Positions 15,523-23,328 of a DNA stretch of 32,157 nucleotides are shown here, piece after piece. A model generated the notes under the pieces. It was not told the DNA's origin, searched no databases, and worked only from the letters and a program-made list of their open reading frames with translations. Origin of the DNA: a virus; the IMG/VR virus record IMGVR_UViG_3300042945_001277, positions 1 through 32,157 of that record; one strand, 5' to 3'. A program made the translations under genes and the position numbers. How positions within the stretch are numbered: position 1 is the first letter of the stretch; every line of letters begins with the position of its first letter.

Positions 15523-18294
15523 TTAAATATCTAATTTAACATTTATTAGAAGTTCTTCACCCATAGTTTTTTTGAGGGGTTTACTCAGTTTAGCAACAGC
15601 AAGTAGCTCATTCAATTCATTATACAAACCAACATTCGTTACAAAAGTAACAGGTTCATATTGAAATTGTGGGTGATATAACACTCCATTATTATTCTTA
15701 TCAGAATATGTTGGATTGTTAGAATAATTTGCCACATGAGAAGGAACTCGAACAAAATAATTTGTATTTATCTGTTGAACGGAGCTTCTTGATAAAAATG
15801 GATGACCTTCTTTTATTGCATTATTGATACTATTGAATAACAATAATTCATTTCTAACATCAATATTTGTAGATAAATCTGTATCTATACCAATTACATT
15901 TTTAAGTTTATTGGAATCAAATATTATTATGCCCATACTTGGATAAAAAACTCCGTATGTTGTATATTGTGTATTCGTTTTGGGTGTGCCCATGCCTGAT
16001 GAATGCATTCCATTCAATAAACTGCCACTAACTATATTAAAATATGTATCAGGGGAATCTGAATAAAATCTATTATTTGTTAAATCGGTTGAATCATCAA
16101 TAAAATGATATATCGATCCGTCTTCTGCTTTTAATGAGAATTGTAAATTTCCAGGATCTATTCTATCATACATCAAATCTGTATTAAATTTTAAAGCATA
16201 AAAATCATCGGATGTTGATTCTAAAGATCCTGTATTGTAGAATACATAATCTTCTTCAAAATTATCCAATGTCAATAGTTTATATTGGGTATAGTTTGAT
16301 TTTGATGGTGAATCTTTTTCTCTTTCACCTATTGTTTTTGAACCATATCCAAACTTATTACCGTATAACAATGAGAAACATACTATTTCTTGATCTGGTG
16401 TTATGACAGATTCATCATAACTTGTGTCACCAAACCTAAACATATATCTTGTCCATGTAGATTGTACAGTGTCCCATTCTTCATATTCTTCTGTAAAAAT
16501 ATTTTCTGATATGCATATATTGGTATAATACATTTTAGTATTTAAAGATTGTAGTGAACTTGTAAAACAATTATCCAAAGAACCAGTTGCATTAAATGTA
16601 CCTTTTGTTTTTTGTAAAGGGAATGCATTTAAAAAATCTTTTTGTATATTTATCGGATGATATACTCCAACTTCTATCTTAGGACATTTTTTTCTATCAA
16701 TATGTCTTATTTCCAATCTTGTAGGATATGCATTCGGTGGAACTATTCTATTATTGTAATAGTATCTACCGTCATCTGGACAAATAGTGTATATTGTGTC
16801 TGTGTGTAAAACATTACAATTATTTGGATCATTTGGATCCATGTAAGGAGGATTTTGTATAGATAATTCATAACATTCACACGTTTTATCTATTGTGTTT
16901 CTTATTATGTTTTCCCACTCTATAACTCTTTCAATCGAACTAGTTATTTCGTATTCATATTTTATTACACGATTCCCATAAAGATTTCCGTTTGAGTCTA
17001 TCCTGCCATCAAAACATTCTTTACTTGAAGTATATTCATAAAAACTAGTAACATCATAGGTTGCTGGTAATCCATGATAACAAGGTTTTCCTGGAATTGG
17101 ATAAAACTTTGTCATGTCTTTTGATATAAAAGTGTAAACGTTTAAATCTGGTCTATTTTTTATATCCAACAAAGTAAATGGTATTTTTGTGCAGTCATCG
17201 CTTGAGAGTTTGCTGACGCATTTTGTTTTACCTCTACATATATTTTCATAACCATCATCATCTAATCTTGTACTAACTCTCAGCCATTTTGCACCACGTG
17301 GAATGTAGTAACCGGGAGCAAAGTCTGATTTCAATGGATGTCCGTCTGCTTCTAATGCAAGAAGTACGCCATCATAATAATCATCGCCGTCATCTAGTCT
17401 AGGATTAGTTGGATCAACAGAGACTTCATCATATCTCCACCCCATCCAAGTTTTCCATATTGTTTGCCAAACTATATTTTGCACTATTGGATTGTGATGC
17501 TTTACATATCCACCTTCTGCATCTAGATTTGTTGGTATCGTTTCATTCTGATCTATTGTAAATCCGTCCCAAGTTATTATTGTTGATCTTCTTGAATCTA
17601 CAAATTCTCCACTTTCTGGAACAATCCCTTTGCCCTTTGGTGTTGCACCTCTCTTTGCAAGCGGAACTAATTTTTTAACTGTATTTTTTCTATCACCTGT
17701 TATTCTGGATCTGACTTCTACATCTTTACCTGTTGTATTTGATTTTTGTTTTACAGTTATATTGCCCAAAGATTCTATATCATCAATCGAGAACTTATAG
17801 TACCAATCAACAATATTCCTATTATTACCACAATCTTCTATTTTATATTCTAACTCTCCATTTGCCAATAATATATCACTTTGAATGATACCAGATACAA
17901 CTTCTTTTAAAACCGATTCACCTTGTGATTCAACTATAACATCTCTTCGTAAATATAAATAAAGATCCGCAACCAAATCCCATCTTCCTGGTAAAATATT
18001 ACCAGCAACAATTTCAGTTAATCTATTATTAGTTTCATCATATATGGGAACAAGTCTAATATCACGAAATGCATACGATATATTATTTCTTGAAAATTCT
18101 CCCTTTTCATCAAAAATATTATATTCGGGCAATATTCCCCCATCCGATGAATCTTTGAAATATAATCTCCAATCTGTTAATGGTGTTTTAGTTCCATCTT
18201 GATTTTTTATAGGACTATATCTTATTTCTTCAGCAGGTGCAGGTATATTACTTCTAGGTACACCACCTAATGTATTTCCGTAGGTTAGTCTCAT
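15523..18294 (-). CDS. Large virion structural protein
   Basis: The 923-residue protein ends with YFVRVPSHVANYSNNPTYS ... FVTNVGLYNELNELLAVAKLSKPLKK, a C-terminal pattern I recognise from structural proteins of T4-like marine phages (TYITTVGLYN-NNELLAVAKLS). The body is Tyr/Asn/Asp-rich and beta-like, without enzyme motifs. It contains several Cys clusters, including a CECYEL segment. No signal peptide is seen. It is the third gene of a late-type unit (promoter at 18943), consistent with a virion part such as a baseplate or neck component; the exact location in the particle is not known. The gene is long and intact. Confidence 0.7.
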   Translation of the reverse strand: MRLTYGNTLGGVPRSNIPAPAEEIRYSPIKNQDGTKTPLTDWRLYFKDSSDGGILPEYNIFDEKGEFSRNNISYAFRDIRLVPIYDETNNRLTEIVAGNILPGRWDLVADLYLYLRRDVIVESQGESVLKEVVSGIIQSDILLANGELEYKIEDCGNNRNIVDWYYKFSIDDIESLGNITVKQKSNTTGKDVEVRSRITGDRKNTVKKLVPLAKRGATPKGKGIVPESGEFVDSRRSTIITWDGFTIDQNETIPTNLDAEGGYVKHHNPIVQNIVWQTIWKTWMGWRYDEVSVDPTNPRLDDGDDYYDGVLLALEADGHPLKSDFAPGYYIPRGAKWLRVSTRLDDDGYENICRGKTKCVSKLSSDDCTKIPFTLLDIKNRPDLNVYTFISKDMTKFYPIPGKPCYHGLPATYDVTSFYEYTSSKECFDGRIDSNGNLYGNRVIKYEYEITSSIERVIEWENIIRNTIDKTCECYELSIQNPPYMDPNDPNNCNVLHTDTIYTICPDDGRYYYNNRIVPPNAYPTRLEIRHIDRKKCPKIEVGVYHPINIQKDFLNAFPLQKTKGTFNATGSLDNCFTSSLQSLNTKMYYTNICISENIFTEEYEEWDTVQSTWTRYMFRFGDTSYDESVITPDQEIVCFSLLYGNKFGYGSKTIGEREKDSPSKSNYTQYKLLTLDNFEEDYVFYNTGSLESTSDDFYALKFNTDLMYDRIDPGNLQFSLKAEDGSIYHFIDDSTDLTNNRFYSDSPDTYFNIVSGSLLNGMHSSGMGTPKTNTQYTTYGVFYPSMGIIIFDSNKLKNVIGIDTDLSTNIDVRNELLLFNSINNAIKEGHPFLSRSSVQQINTNYFVRVPSHVANYSNNPTYSDKNNNGVLYHPQFQYEPVTFVTNVGLYNELNELLAVAKLSKPLKKTMGEELLINVKLDI

Positions 18295-18308
18295 TTTTTA
18301 TTTTATTC

Positions 18309-18680
18309 TCAAAAACAACTTGCTATTAAAGCAAATTCTTTGTTATTGAATTTTTCTCTTGTTGAATTAAAAAGAAGTGCTTGTATAGAATCTCTGTATA
18401 ACATCAAGTAATGGGTATCTAACGCAATGCCATCTTCAAATTTTTCATATGTTTTTTCAACATCTTTTATAGAACCCAATATGGATTTGTAATTATTATC
18501 ATCCACAAGTTTAGCAAGTTCAATGAGAGCAGATGTTTTGTCTTGTTTTTCTATACACATCTCTTTCATTTTTTTTACGGCAGTTTCTACTTTTGAATCA
18601 ACGCCCTCAGTTTCTTCTTTAATAACATTTAACAATTTTTCGGCGTCTTTCATTAATTTAGTTCTTGATGATATTTTCAT
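18309..18680 (-). CDS. Conserved-type hypothetical protein
   Basis: The 123-residue protein is mostly helical and charged (MKISSRTKLMKDAEKLL ... VETAVKKMKEMC), with probable coiled coil in its first half and no recognisable motif. It lies between the two-helix membrane protein and the 923-residue structural protein, in a late-type unit, so a virion or assembly role is plausible. CGGAGG lies at good spacing before the ATG. No family is recognised. Confidence 0.65.
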   Translation of the reverse strand: MKISSRTKLMKDAEKLLNVIKEETEGVDSKVETAVKKMKEMCIEKQDKTSALIELAKLVDDNNYKSILGSIKDVEKTYEKFEDGIALDTHYLMLYRDSIQALLFNSTREKFNNKEFALIASCF

Positions 18681-18692
18681 CGTTTCCTCCGA

Positions 18693-18896
18693 TTATTTAC
18701 GGGATAATAAAAAATAAAGTCCAAAAAATAACAGCGCTACTGAGTAGAATATAATATCGGTAACGATGTAACTCTTTGTAAGTTTTGTCATTAAAGCAAA
18801 AGCCGCATCGAATCCAAGCGGATTGAAAAAAGTCCCAAGTATTAAACATACTTTTGCCAACACATCTTTGTATTTTTTTGGTTTTCTTTCTGACAT
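18693..18896 (-). CDS. Small membrane protein with two predicted helices
   Basis: The 67-residue protein has a basic start (MSERKPKKYKDVLAK), a hydrophobic segment around VCLILGTFFNPLGFDAAFAL and a second one at IIFYSVALLFFGLYFLL, ending in basic SRK. Similar two-helix proteins occur in T4-like marine phages. It is not an obvious holin by sequence, but small size and two transmembrane helices make that one option. ATG 18896 gives this frame; an overlapping frame starting at 18909 is a shadow. It is the first gene after the late-type promoter at 18943. Confidence 0.75.
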   Translation of the reverse strand: MSERKPKKYKDVLAKVCLILGTFFNPLGFDAAFALMTKLTKSYIVTDIIFYSVALLFFGLYFLLSRK

Positions 18897-18926
18897 TACG
18901 CCATCCCATGTAATTACCTTTGTGTG

Positions 18927-18952
18927 AAAAATACTATTGTAAATATAAATAT
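18927..18952 (-). promoter_or_regulatory. Late-type promoter for the structural-protein unit
   Basis: The minus strand reads ATATTTATAT (18952-18943), TTAC, then AATAGTATTTTT. There is no -33 box. It precedes three genes ending with a virion protein, which supports late timing for this motif class. Confidence 0.6.
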
Positions 18953-18961
18953 GGCATAACT

Positions 18962-18988
18962 AAAAAAGGGGTGGAAATCCACCCCTTT
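18962..18988 (-). terminator. Strong rho-independent terminator
   Basis: The minus strand forms a GGGGTGG/CCACCCC stem with flanking AAA/TTT pairs and the loop ATTT, then a run of T. It lies 7 bases past the stop of the 59-residue gene and ends the nucleotidyltransferase unit. Confidence 0.95.
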
Positions 18989-18994
18989 GAATTT

Positions 18995-19174
18995 TTATTG
19001 TTTAGCGGATTTTGCTTCGGCAACAGATGCTTGATTATACGGTGTAATCAATTTTTTGATTCCACTTGCTGCTTTACGAGCAACTGCCGCATCTTTCTTC
19101 TTTGTTGAATTATGTGCAACTGTAAACTCATTAAATAAGTTTGTTAGTTGTTCATAAAGTTCTTGCTTAGTCAT
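18995..19174 (-). CDS. 59-residue basic, Ala/Lys-rich protein, possibly H1/Hc1-like
   Basis: The ATG at 19174 follows AGGAGG at near-ideal spacing, and the 59-codon frame ends at 18995, just before a strong terminator. The protein begins MTKQELYEQLTNLFNEF, then KKKDAAVARKAASGIKKLI, then SVAEAKSAKQ. A Lys/Ala/Arg-rich helical middle resembles the small histone H1-like Hc1 pattern (an AR/KRKA helix followed by KLV) and similar small proteins in T4-like marine phages. A DNA-binding or nucleoid role is inferred from composition only. It shares a transcript with the nucleotidyltransferase upstream. Confidence 0.75.
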   Translation of the reverse strand: MTKQELYEQLTNLFNEFTVAHNSTKKKDAAVARKAASGIKKLITPYNQASVAEAKSAKQ

Positions 19175-19193
19175 AGAAACCTCCTATGTAAAA

Positions 19194-20069
19194 TTAAAGT
19201 ATTTCAGGTATCGGTAGTTTTGCTTTTGTTACATTTTGTATAAACAATTCACGAATTGTCTGCTTAACATCCGAAACCTTACTTGGTTTATTAAAAACAA
19301 TATCATATAGCTTTTCAAAAGATGATATATCTTCTATTGTATATTCCTCTCCCAAAAAGAAATCGACTAATTCTTCTGGTACTTGTGTTAAAAACGTTTC
19401 ACTTCCTGCGATAGTTTTTCCGGCTTTTATTATACTACCTCCTTTTCCGGCATAACTTTTTGTTAATTGATAAACACCTTTATCATGTCTCAATACATAT
19501 TTACGAATTTCTATTGGAATACCTGCATCAGATTGCTTTAGTATTTCATATTTGAATCCAGCAATAACAGAAGACAATAAAAAGTTTCTATATGCAGATT
19601 TATATTTTGATTCACCCTTTGAATAATCTGGTGAGGAATAAATGAATTTTGTCCAATCCATGTTACTTGACAACATAAAATCAACTTGAACTGGTTCATC
19701 GGTAACTCTATCTACTATTGGATATGGTATTGACACTTGTGAAAATCCACGCAAAGGTTCCACATCATATCCCATTTCTGTTAATTTATTTATCAACCAA
19801 TCTAAAACATCACTCAACTTTAGTTTATTTGCAGATGCAAGTTGATCAATTGAAACACCTATGTCCAAATCACCAGATAATTGTTCTTCACTTTTTTTAC
19901 CAGCACTTCCCAATAAAAAGCAATCCGTTCCAAGTCCAATAAGACCGAGTGGTTTCAATACATCTGTCTCAATTTTTGAGACAGTTGCAGAGACTTCACT
20001 CTGTTTTATACCAACAACATCTGGAAATAAATTTCCACCTTCTAATAATATATCTTTTAATTTAATCAT
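19194..20069 (-). CDS. Leader-bearing nucleotidyltransferase-fold protein
   Basis: The 291-residue protein begins MIKLKDILLEGG, the shared leader with an L-L-E/G site. It then shows a polymerase-beta-type nucleotidyltransferase core: LLGSAGK with Gly54-Ser55, DLDIGVSID with Asp67 and Asp69, and a third acidic residue in VQVDFM (Asp130). Such enzymes transfer NMP to tRNA, protein, antibiotics or other targets; the substrate is not known. An adenylating toxin-like or host-modifying role after injection is one hypothesis. All three carboxylates are present, so it looks active. A late-type motif ends 5 bases before the ATG. The 59-residue gene follows. Confidence 0.8.
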   Translation of the reverse strand: MIKLKDILLEGGNLFPDVVGIKQSEVSATVSKIETDVLKPLGLIGLGTDCFLLGSAGKKSEEQLSGDLDIGVSIDQLASANKLKLSDVLDWLINKLTEMGYDVEPLRGFSQVSIPYPIVDRVTDEPVQVDFMLSSNMDWTKFIYSSPDYSKGESKYKSAYRNFLLSSVIAGFKYEILKQSDAGIPIEIRKYVLRHDKGVYQLTKSYAGKGGSIIKAGKTIAGSETFLTQVPEELVDFFLGEEYTIEDISSFEKLYDIVFNKPSKVSDVKQTIRELFIQNVTKAKLPIPEIL

Positions 20070-20074
20070 ATCAA

Positions 20075-20082
20075 TAAATATA
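20075..20082 (-). promoter_or_regulatory. Late-type promoter motif abutting the nucleotidyltransferase start
   Basis: TATATTTA on the minus strand ends 5 bases before ATG 20069. Transcription from a -10-like element here would begin at or near the ATG, implying a leaderless or nearly leaderless message. No ribosome site is visible. Confidence 0.4.
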
Positions 20083-20091
20083 AACTATTTT

Positions 20092-21945
20092 TTATTTTAT
20101 CTCACAGGCACCACCTGCACACGCAAGTTCACCTGATAAGTCTGTATTATCTTCCAATTCAATTACCTTACTCAAATCAACATCATGTAGAGTTTCCATC
20201 AACTGATTATATTTTTCTTCGGTAATGTCTTCAAAAGGTGCCTGAATATATGTACCACCGTCATAAGGCAATACTGAAAGACCATTGAAGTGTTCTTTAT
20301 TTTCCCACATCCAGTTACCAACAGCATCCCATTCATGTTCACGGATGGAAACTGTTGCAGAAATGTTGTGAGTATTCATACCAGTTCTATGTCCAGGTTT
20401 AATCCAATTCTGATTGAACCACTTTACTCTTTCCAACAACTGCAATGGTGATTCGGTTCTCATAATAGCACCGTCTGGTGCCTTTTGTGGAACACCAATA
20501 ACAGCAGTATCATGTGGACGGAAGTATTCATCTTCAACTAATTCAGGATGATTGATTGCAAGATAAGAATAAATTGCCTCGTTCTTACCAACACGAACAC
20601 GGCGTAAATAGAAATCATTATGCCACGCATGAATGCCGGATGAACAACCTAATGTCAATGATGATGTTCCAGCAGGTTTAATTGTTGTTGTTCTTGCACT
20701 ACGATTGATACCGATGATACCAGCAACTCTCTCATTTTCTTCACGAGAAACTTTAGCAGCTGCCTTCAAATCTAATTTTTGAACTTTACCCGATCCTATA
20801 CCAGTCATACCAACACCGAGTAATGAATCTTTTTCAGTTGTTCTTTGCCAAATTGGACGAAGATAATGGAAGTCTGTATATCCAGCTTGTAGGGTGCCGA
20901 TGAACGAAGCTGCACGAACTCTTGAATCCAAATCTTCTTGATTAACAACATCGGAAACATTCACCTCACAAAGATTACAGAATTGGAATGGACGTAGTGC
21001 AATCTCACAACAAGGGTTTGTTCCCCAATCTTTATCATTTGAAAGATAAATTCCAGGTTCACCTGCATTAGATAATTCTATTTTCTTCCAAATTGATTTG
21101 AAAAATTCTTCCGATACTTTACTACGAAGAATAACTGCCGAATTATTAGCTCTGCCTCTTTGGGGATTTAGTTCCCACCAATTTCCAAACTTAGATGAAA
21201 TCATATCGTCATCATCTGCAGAGAAAAGAGAGATAAGAGCGGCACGGCGAATACCACCCGCAAGAACTGCATCTGCAATATGACAAACAATATCGTGAAC
21301 TTCGATAGGACTTAATTGTTCACCGTCTTGTTTCAAATCAAGTATTGCCCTGATTTTCTCAATACAAATACGAAGTGGTTCTGGACCAGGTGCCTTACCA
21401 CCACTTGTAATCAAACGAGCACCCTTGTGACGAATATCTGAATAATCAAAACGGATAGATGAACCACCTGTAAAATATGACTTCATAAGTGCCTTAATAG
21501 AATCTGCCCACCCTTCTATCGAATCTCCAATCAAAAATCGTCTTTCCTTATTCTTTGGTCTGTGGATTGGTGGAAGTTTTTCTACGTGATGTTTCTGAAC
21601 GGAATAACCAACTCCAGTTCCACCAAGAAGTAGAAACATAACTTCACCGAATGCACGCCAGTCATCAATCGGCAAATAAGCACAGTTGTAAATTCTGTTT
21701 GGAGAAATCTCTATCGGTTTACCACCAAACTGCAATGAACGCATTGACGGTAAAACTTTTTTATCATATACAAATTTATAGACATTTTCAATCTCGTCTT
21801 TTAATTGTGGATATTTTCTTTGGTGCATTTCTTTGTTTCTCGTTACCAATTCTTCCCACGTTTCCCTACGATTATTTTCAGGAATAAAACGAGCGTATTT
21901 CATATACACAGTAATTTCAGACAAAATTCGATTGCTAATGTCCAT
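20092..21945 (-). CDS. nrdJ: Adenosylcobalamin-dependent (class II) ribonucleotide reductase
   Basis: The 617-residue protein has the active-site arrangement of the monomeric triphosphate reductase. Cys88 sits in YNCAYL, and Asn310, Cys312 and Glu314 in TNPCCEI. Cys323 is 11 residues further on, as in the Lactobacillus leichmannii enzyme (408/419). The C-terminal pair Cys609/Cys614 (CAGGAC) would shuttle reducing equivalents, probably from the phage thioredoxin. It would convert ribonucleotides to deoxyribonucleotides without oxygen, using a B12 cofactor taken from the host. It is shorter than the 739-residue L. leichmannii enzyme. The GTGVGYSVQ loop and the KPAGTSS segment are present. GGAG precedes the ATG. 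Confidence 0.95.
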   Translation of the reverse strand: MDISNRILSEITVYMKYARFIPENNRRETWEELVTRNKEMHQRKYPQLKDEIENVYKFVYDKKVLPSMRSLQFGGKPIEISPNRIYNCAYLPIDDWRAFGEVMFLLLGGTGVGYSVQKHHVEKLPPIHRPKNKERRFLIGDSIEGWADSIKALMKSYFTGGSSIRFDYSDIRHKGARLITSGGKAPGPEPLRICIEKIRAILDLKQDGEQLSPIEVHDIVCHIADAVLAGGIRRAALISLFSADDDDMISSKFGNWWELNPQRGRANNSAVILRSKVSEEFFKSIWKKIELSNAGEPGIYLSNDKDWGTNPCCEIALRPFQFCNLCEVNVSDVVNQEDLDSRVRAASFIGTLQAGYTDFHYLRPIWQRTTEKDSLLGVGMTGIGSGKVQKLDLKAAAKVSREENERVAGIIGINRSARTTTIKPAGTSSLTLGCSSGIHAWHNDFYLRRVRVGKNEAIYSYLAINHPELVEDEYFRPHDTAVIGVPQKAPDGAIMRTESPLQLLERVKWFNQNWIKPGHRTGMNTHNISATVSIREHEWDAVGNWMWENKEHFNGLSVLPYDGGTYIQAPFEDITEEKYNQLMETLHDVDLSKVIELEDNTDLSGELACAGGACEIK

Positions 21946-21989
21946 TTATTTCTCCATTGATTTTTTTATTGAAAACGTTGATTTGCTAC

Positions 21990-22026
21990 TATAAAACAAA
22001 ACGATATAGTAATAACTATACCGTTT
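21990..22026 (-). terminator. Hairpin terminator after the transferase-like gene
   Basis: The minus strand forms AAACGGTATAG / CTATATCGTTT (one G-T pair) with a 6-base loop, followed by TTGTTTTA. It lies 36 bases past the stop of the gene ending at 22062 and upstream of the reductase. Confidence 0.65.
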
Positions 22027-22061
22027 GAAAGAAAAAAATTGGGTTTTGCTAAATTATTTTT

Positions 22062-22643
22062 TTAATGATTTCCCACATTCCAAATTTTACCATCCCACCA
22101 TTCAAAGTTGGGATAATGTGATTTGTAATGGAATTGTTCATACCATTCACCAATATAAAGATATGGATATGAATGATCTACTAATTCATTTAAGAAAAAA
22201 TAACAAGTCATTGGTGTTATACCTTCTCTATGCAACTTTCCACCTACTACAAGTGAAAAATATGGTATTTCACCGAACCAATTAAGAACACCAAATACAC
22301 TATTATTAAAATAATATATTTCGTGATCAAACGATAAAACAGTGTCCAAGTATTCTTCTATCATAGGATCGTAAAGATACTTTGAACTTTCAAAGATTTT
22401 TTGATAATCACCGGATTTGCTTATTCTAATCTTAGCAAGTTGATATTGTCTTCTTGTAGAAATAGGAGCAATATTCAATCTTGATGATCTCGATTGATAC
22501 CATTCACCGTTTGATGTTGGCAACCAACCCATTTCAAAAAGATATTGTGGAGTTTCATTCTCCGGAGTACAAAACAGTTCACATAAATCAGAGTGATTTG
22601 TCAAATCATACTGACCGTTCAGATGACTGATTCGTATTTTCAT
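22062..22643 (-). CDS. Possible GNAT/arginyl-tRNA-protein transferase-like protein
   Basis: The 193-residue protein has a C-terminal pattern HSYPYLYIGEWYEQFHYKSHYPNF EWW that resembles a small phage family related to the aminoacyl-tRNA-protein transferase (ATE) fold, where YVYLGYW precedes a K-KF-P- segment. If right, it would transfer an amino acid or acyl group onto a protein N-terminus or other amine. The match is from memory and covers only the C-terminal half, so a different GNAT-type role is possible. It overlaps the upstream gene by 38 bases, with GAGAGG before the ATG. A terminator follows. Confidence 0.5.
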   Translation of the reverse strand: MKIRISHLNGQYDLTNHSDLCELFCTPENETPQYLFEMGWLPTSNGEWYQSRSSRLNIAPISTRRQYQLAKIRISKSGDYQKIFESSKYLYDPMIEEYLDTVLSFDHEIYYFNNSVFGVLNWFGEIPYFSLVVGGKLHREGITPMTCYFFLNELVDHSYPYLYIGEWYEQFHYKSHYPNFEWWDGKIWNVGNH

Positions 22644-23328
22644 TTAACCTCTCGTTATAGTGCTTTGACCGTTCTTCATTAGATTCACCGGCATCTAAAT
22701 CTGTATGGTCATAATTCATGTTTTCCGTGTCCGGCGTAACCCATCGGTGATTCCGTTCAGCTGTCCATAATGTATTATTATACATTCTGTCTACTACAAT
22801 ACGTTGTTTTGTAGTAAATGCTGGATCGTGAAGCAAAAAACGATTATTGGGTTGTATGGCAAAATTACCATTGTCCATCATTATTACATGGCCACACTTA
22901 TGTTGTGAGGGGTATTCGGAAAATAAATAATTAGTATCTCCCGAATCTGTGCTAGCAGCCCAGTCTAACGTAAATAAATATCTACCTTTGTATTCTTTTC
23001 TTCGTCTTGAAATAAATTTTACTACTTTATTTTTGAAGTAAGGAAATTCTGTTGCAGATACGTGATAAGAAAAAGAATCCCATAAAACCAATTCATCTAA
23101 TTCTTGTTCCGGAGCATCTTCTTTCCAACAAAAGGCATGAATGGGCATTCTCCACCAAATACCACCATCCTCCATAACAAAATGAAACAGTGGTGATTGA
23201 CCAGGTATTGATGACATTCCTATGATTAGACATGGAAATTTTTTATCGAACATATCTTTTTGGTCACGAAGAAAATTACCACGAACATATGCATCAATAA
23301 TTGGTATTGGTGTATTTAGATAAGCCAT
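22606..23328 (-). CDS. Conserved phage protein of unknown function
   Basis: The 240-residue protein resembles a family found in diverse phages, recognised by IPGQSPLFHFVMEDGGIWWRMPIHAFCW, LVLWDSFSYHVS, YLFTLDWA and GNFAIQPNNRFLLHDPAF. I know no activity for it. It has many Trp, His and aromatic residues but no enzyme motif I can name. The C-terminal roughly 40 residues are acidic and low in complexity. The ATG overlaps the gp41 stop by one base, so it is part of the flap nuclease-gp41 operon. Confidence 0.75.
   Translation of the reverse strand: MAYLNTPIPIIDAYVRGNFLRDQKDMFDKKFPCLIIGMSSIPGQSPLFHFVMEDGGIWWRMPIHAFCWKEDAPEQELDELVLWDSFSYHVSATEFPYFKNKVVKFISRRRKEYKGRYLFTLDWAASTDSGDTNYLFSEYPSQHKCGHVIMMDNGNFAIQPNNRFLLHDPAFTTKQRIVVDRMYNNTLWTAERNHRWVTPDTENMNYDHTDLDAGESNEERSKHYNERLNENTNQSSERSV

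Noticed and set aside
18697-18909. Overlapping minus-strand frame beginning MGWRNVRKK
   Set aside because: The frame starting at 18896 has two clean transmembrane helices and basic ends, matching a known type of phage protein; this one does not.
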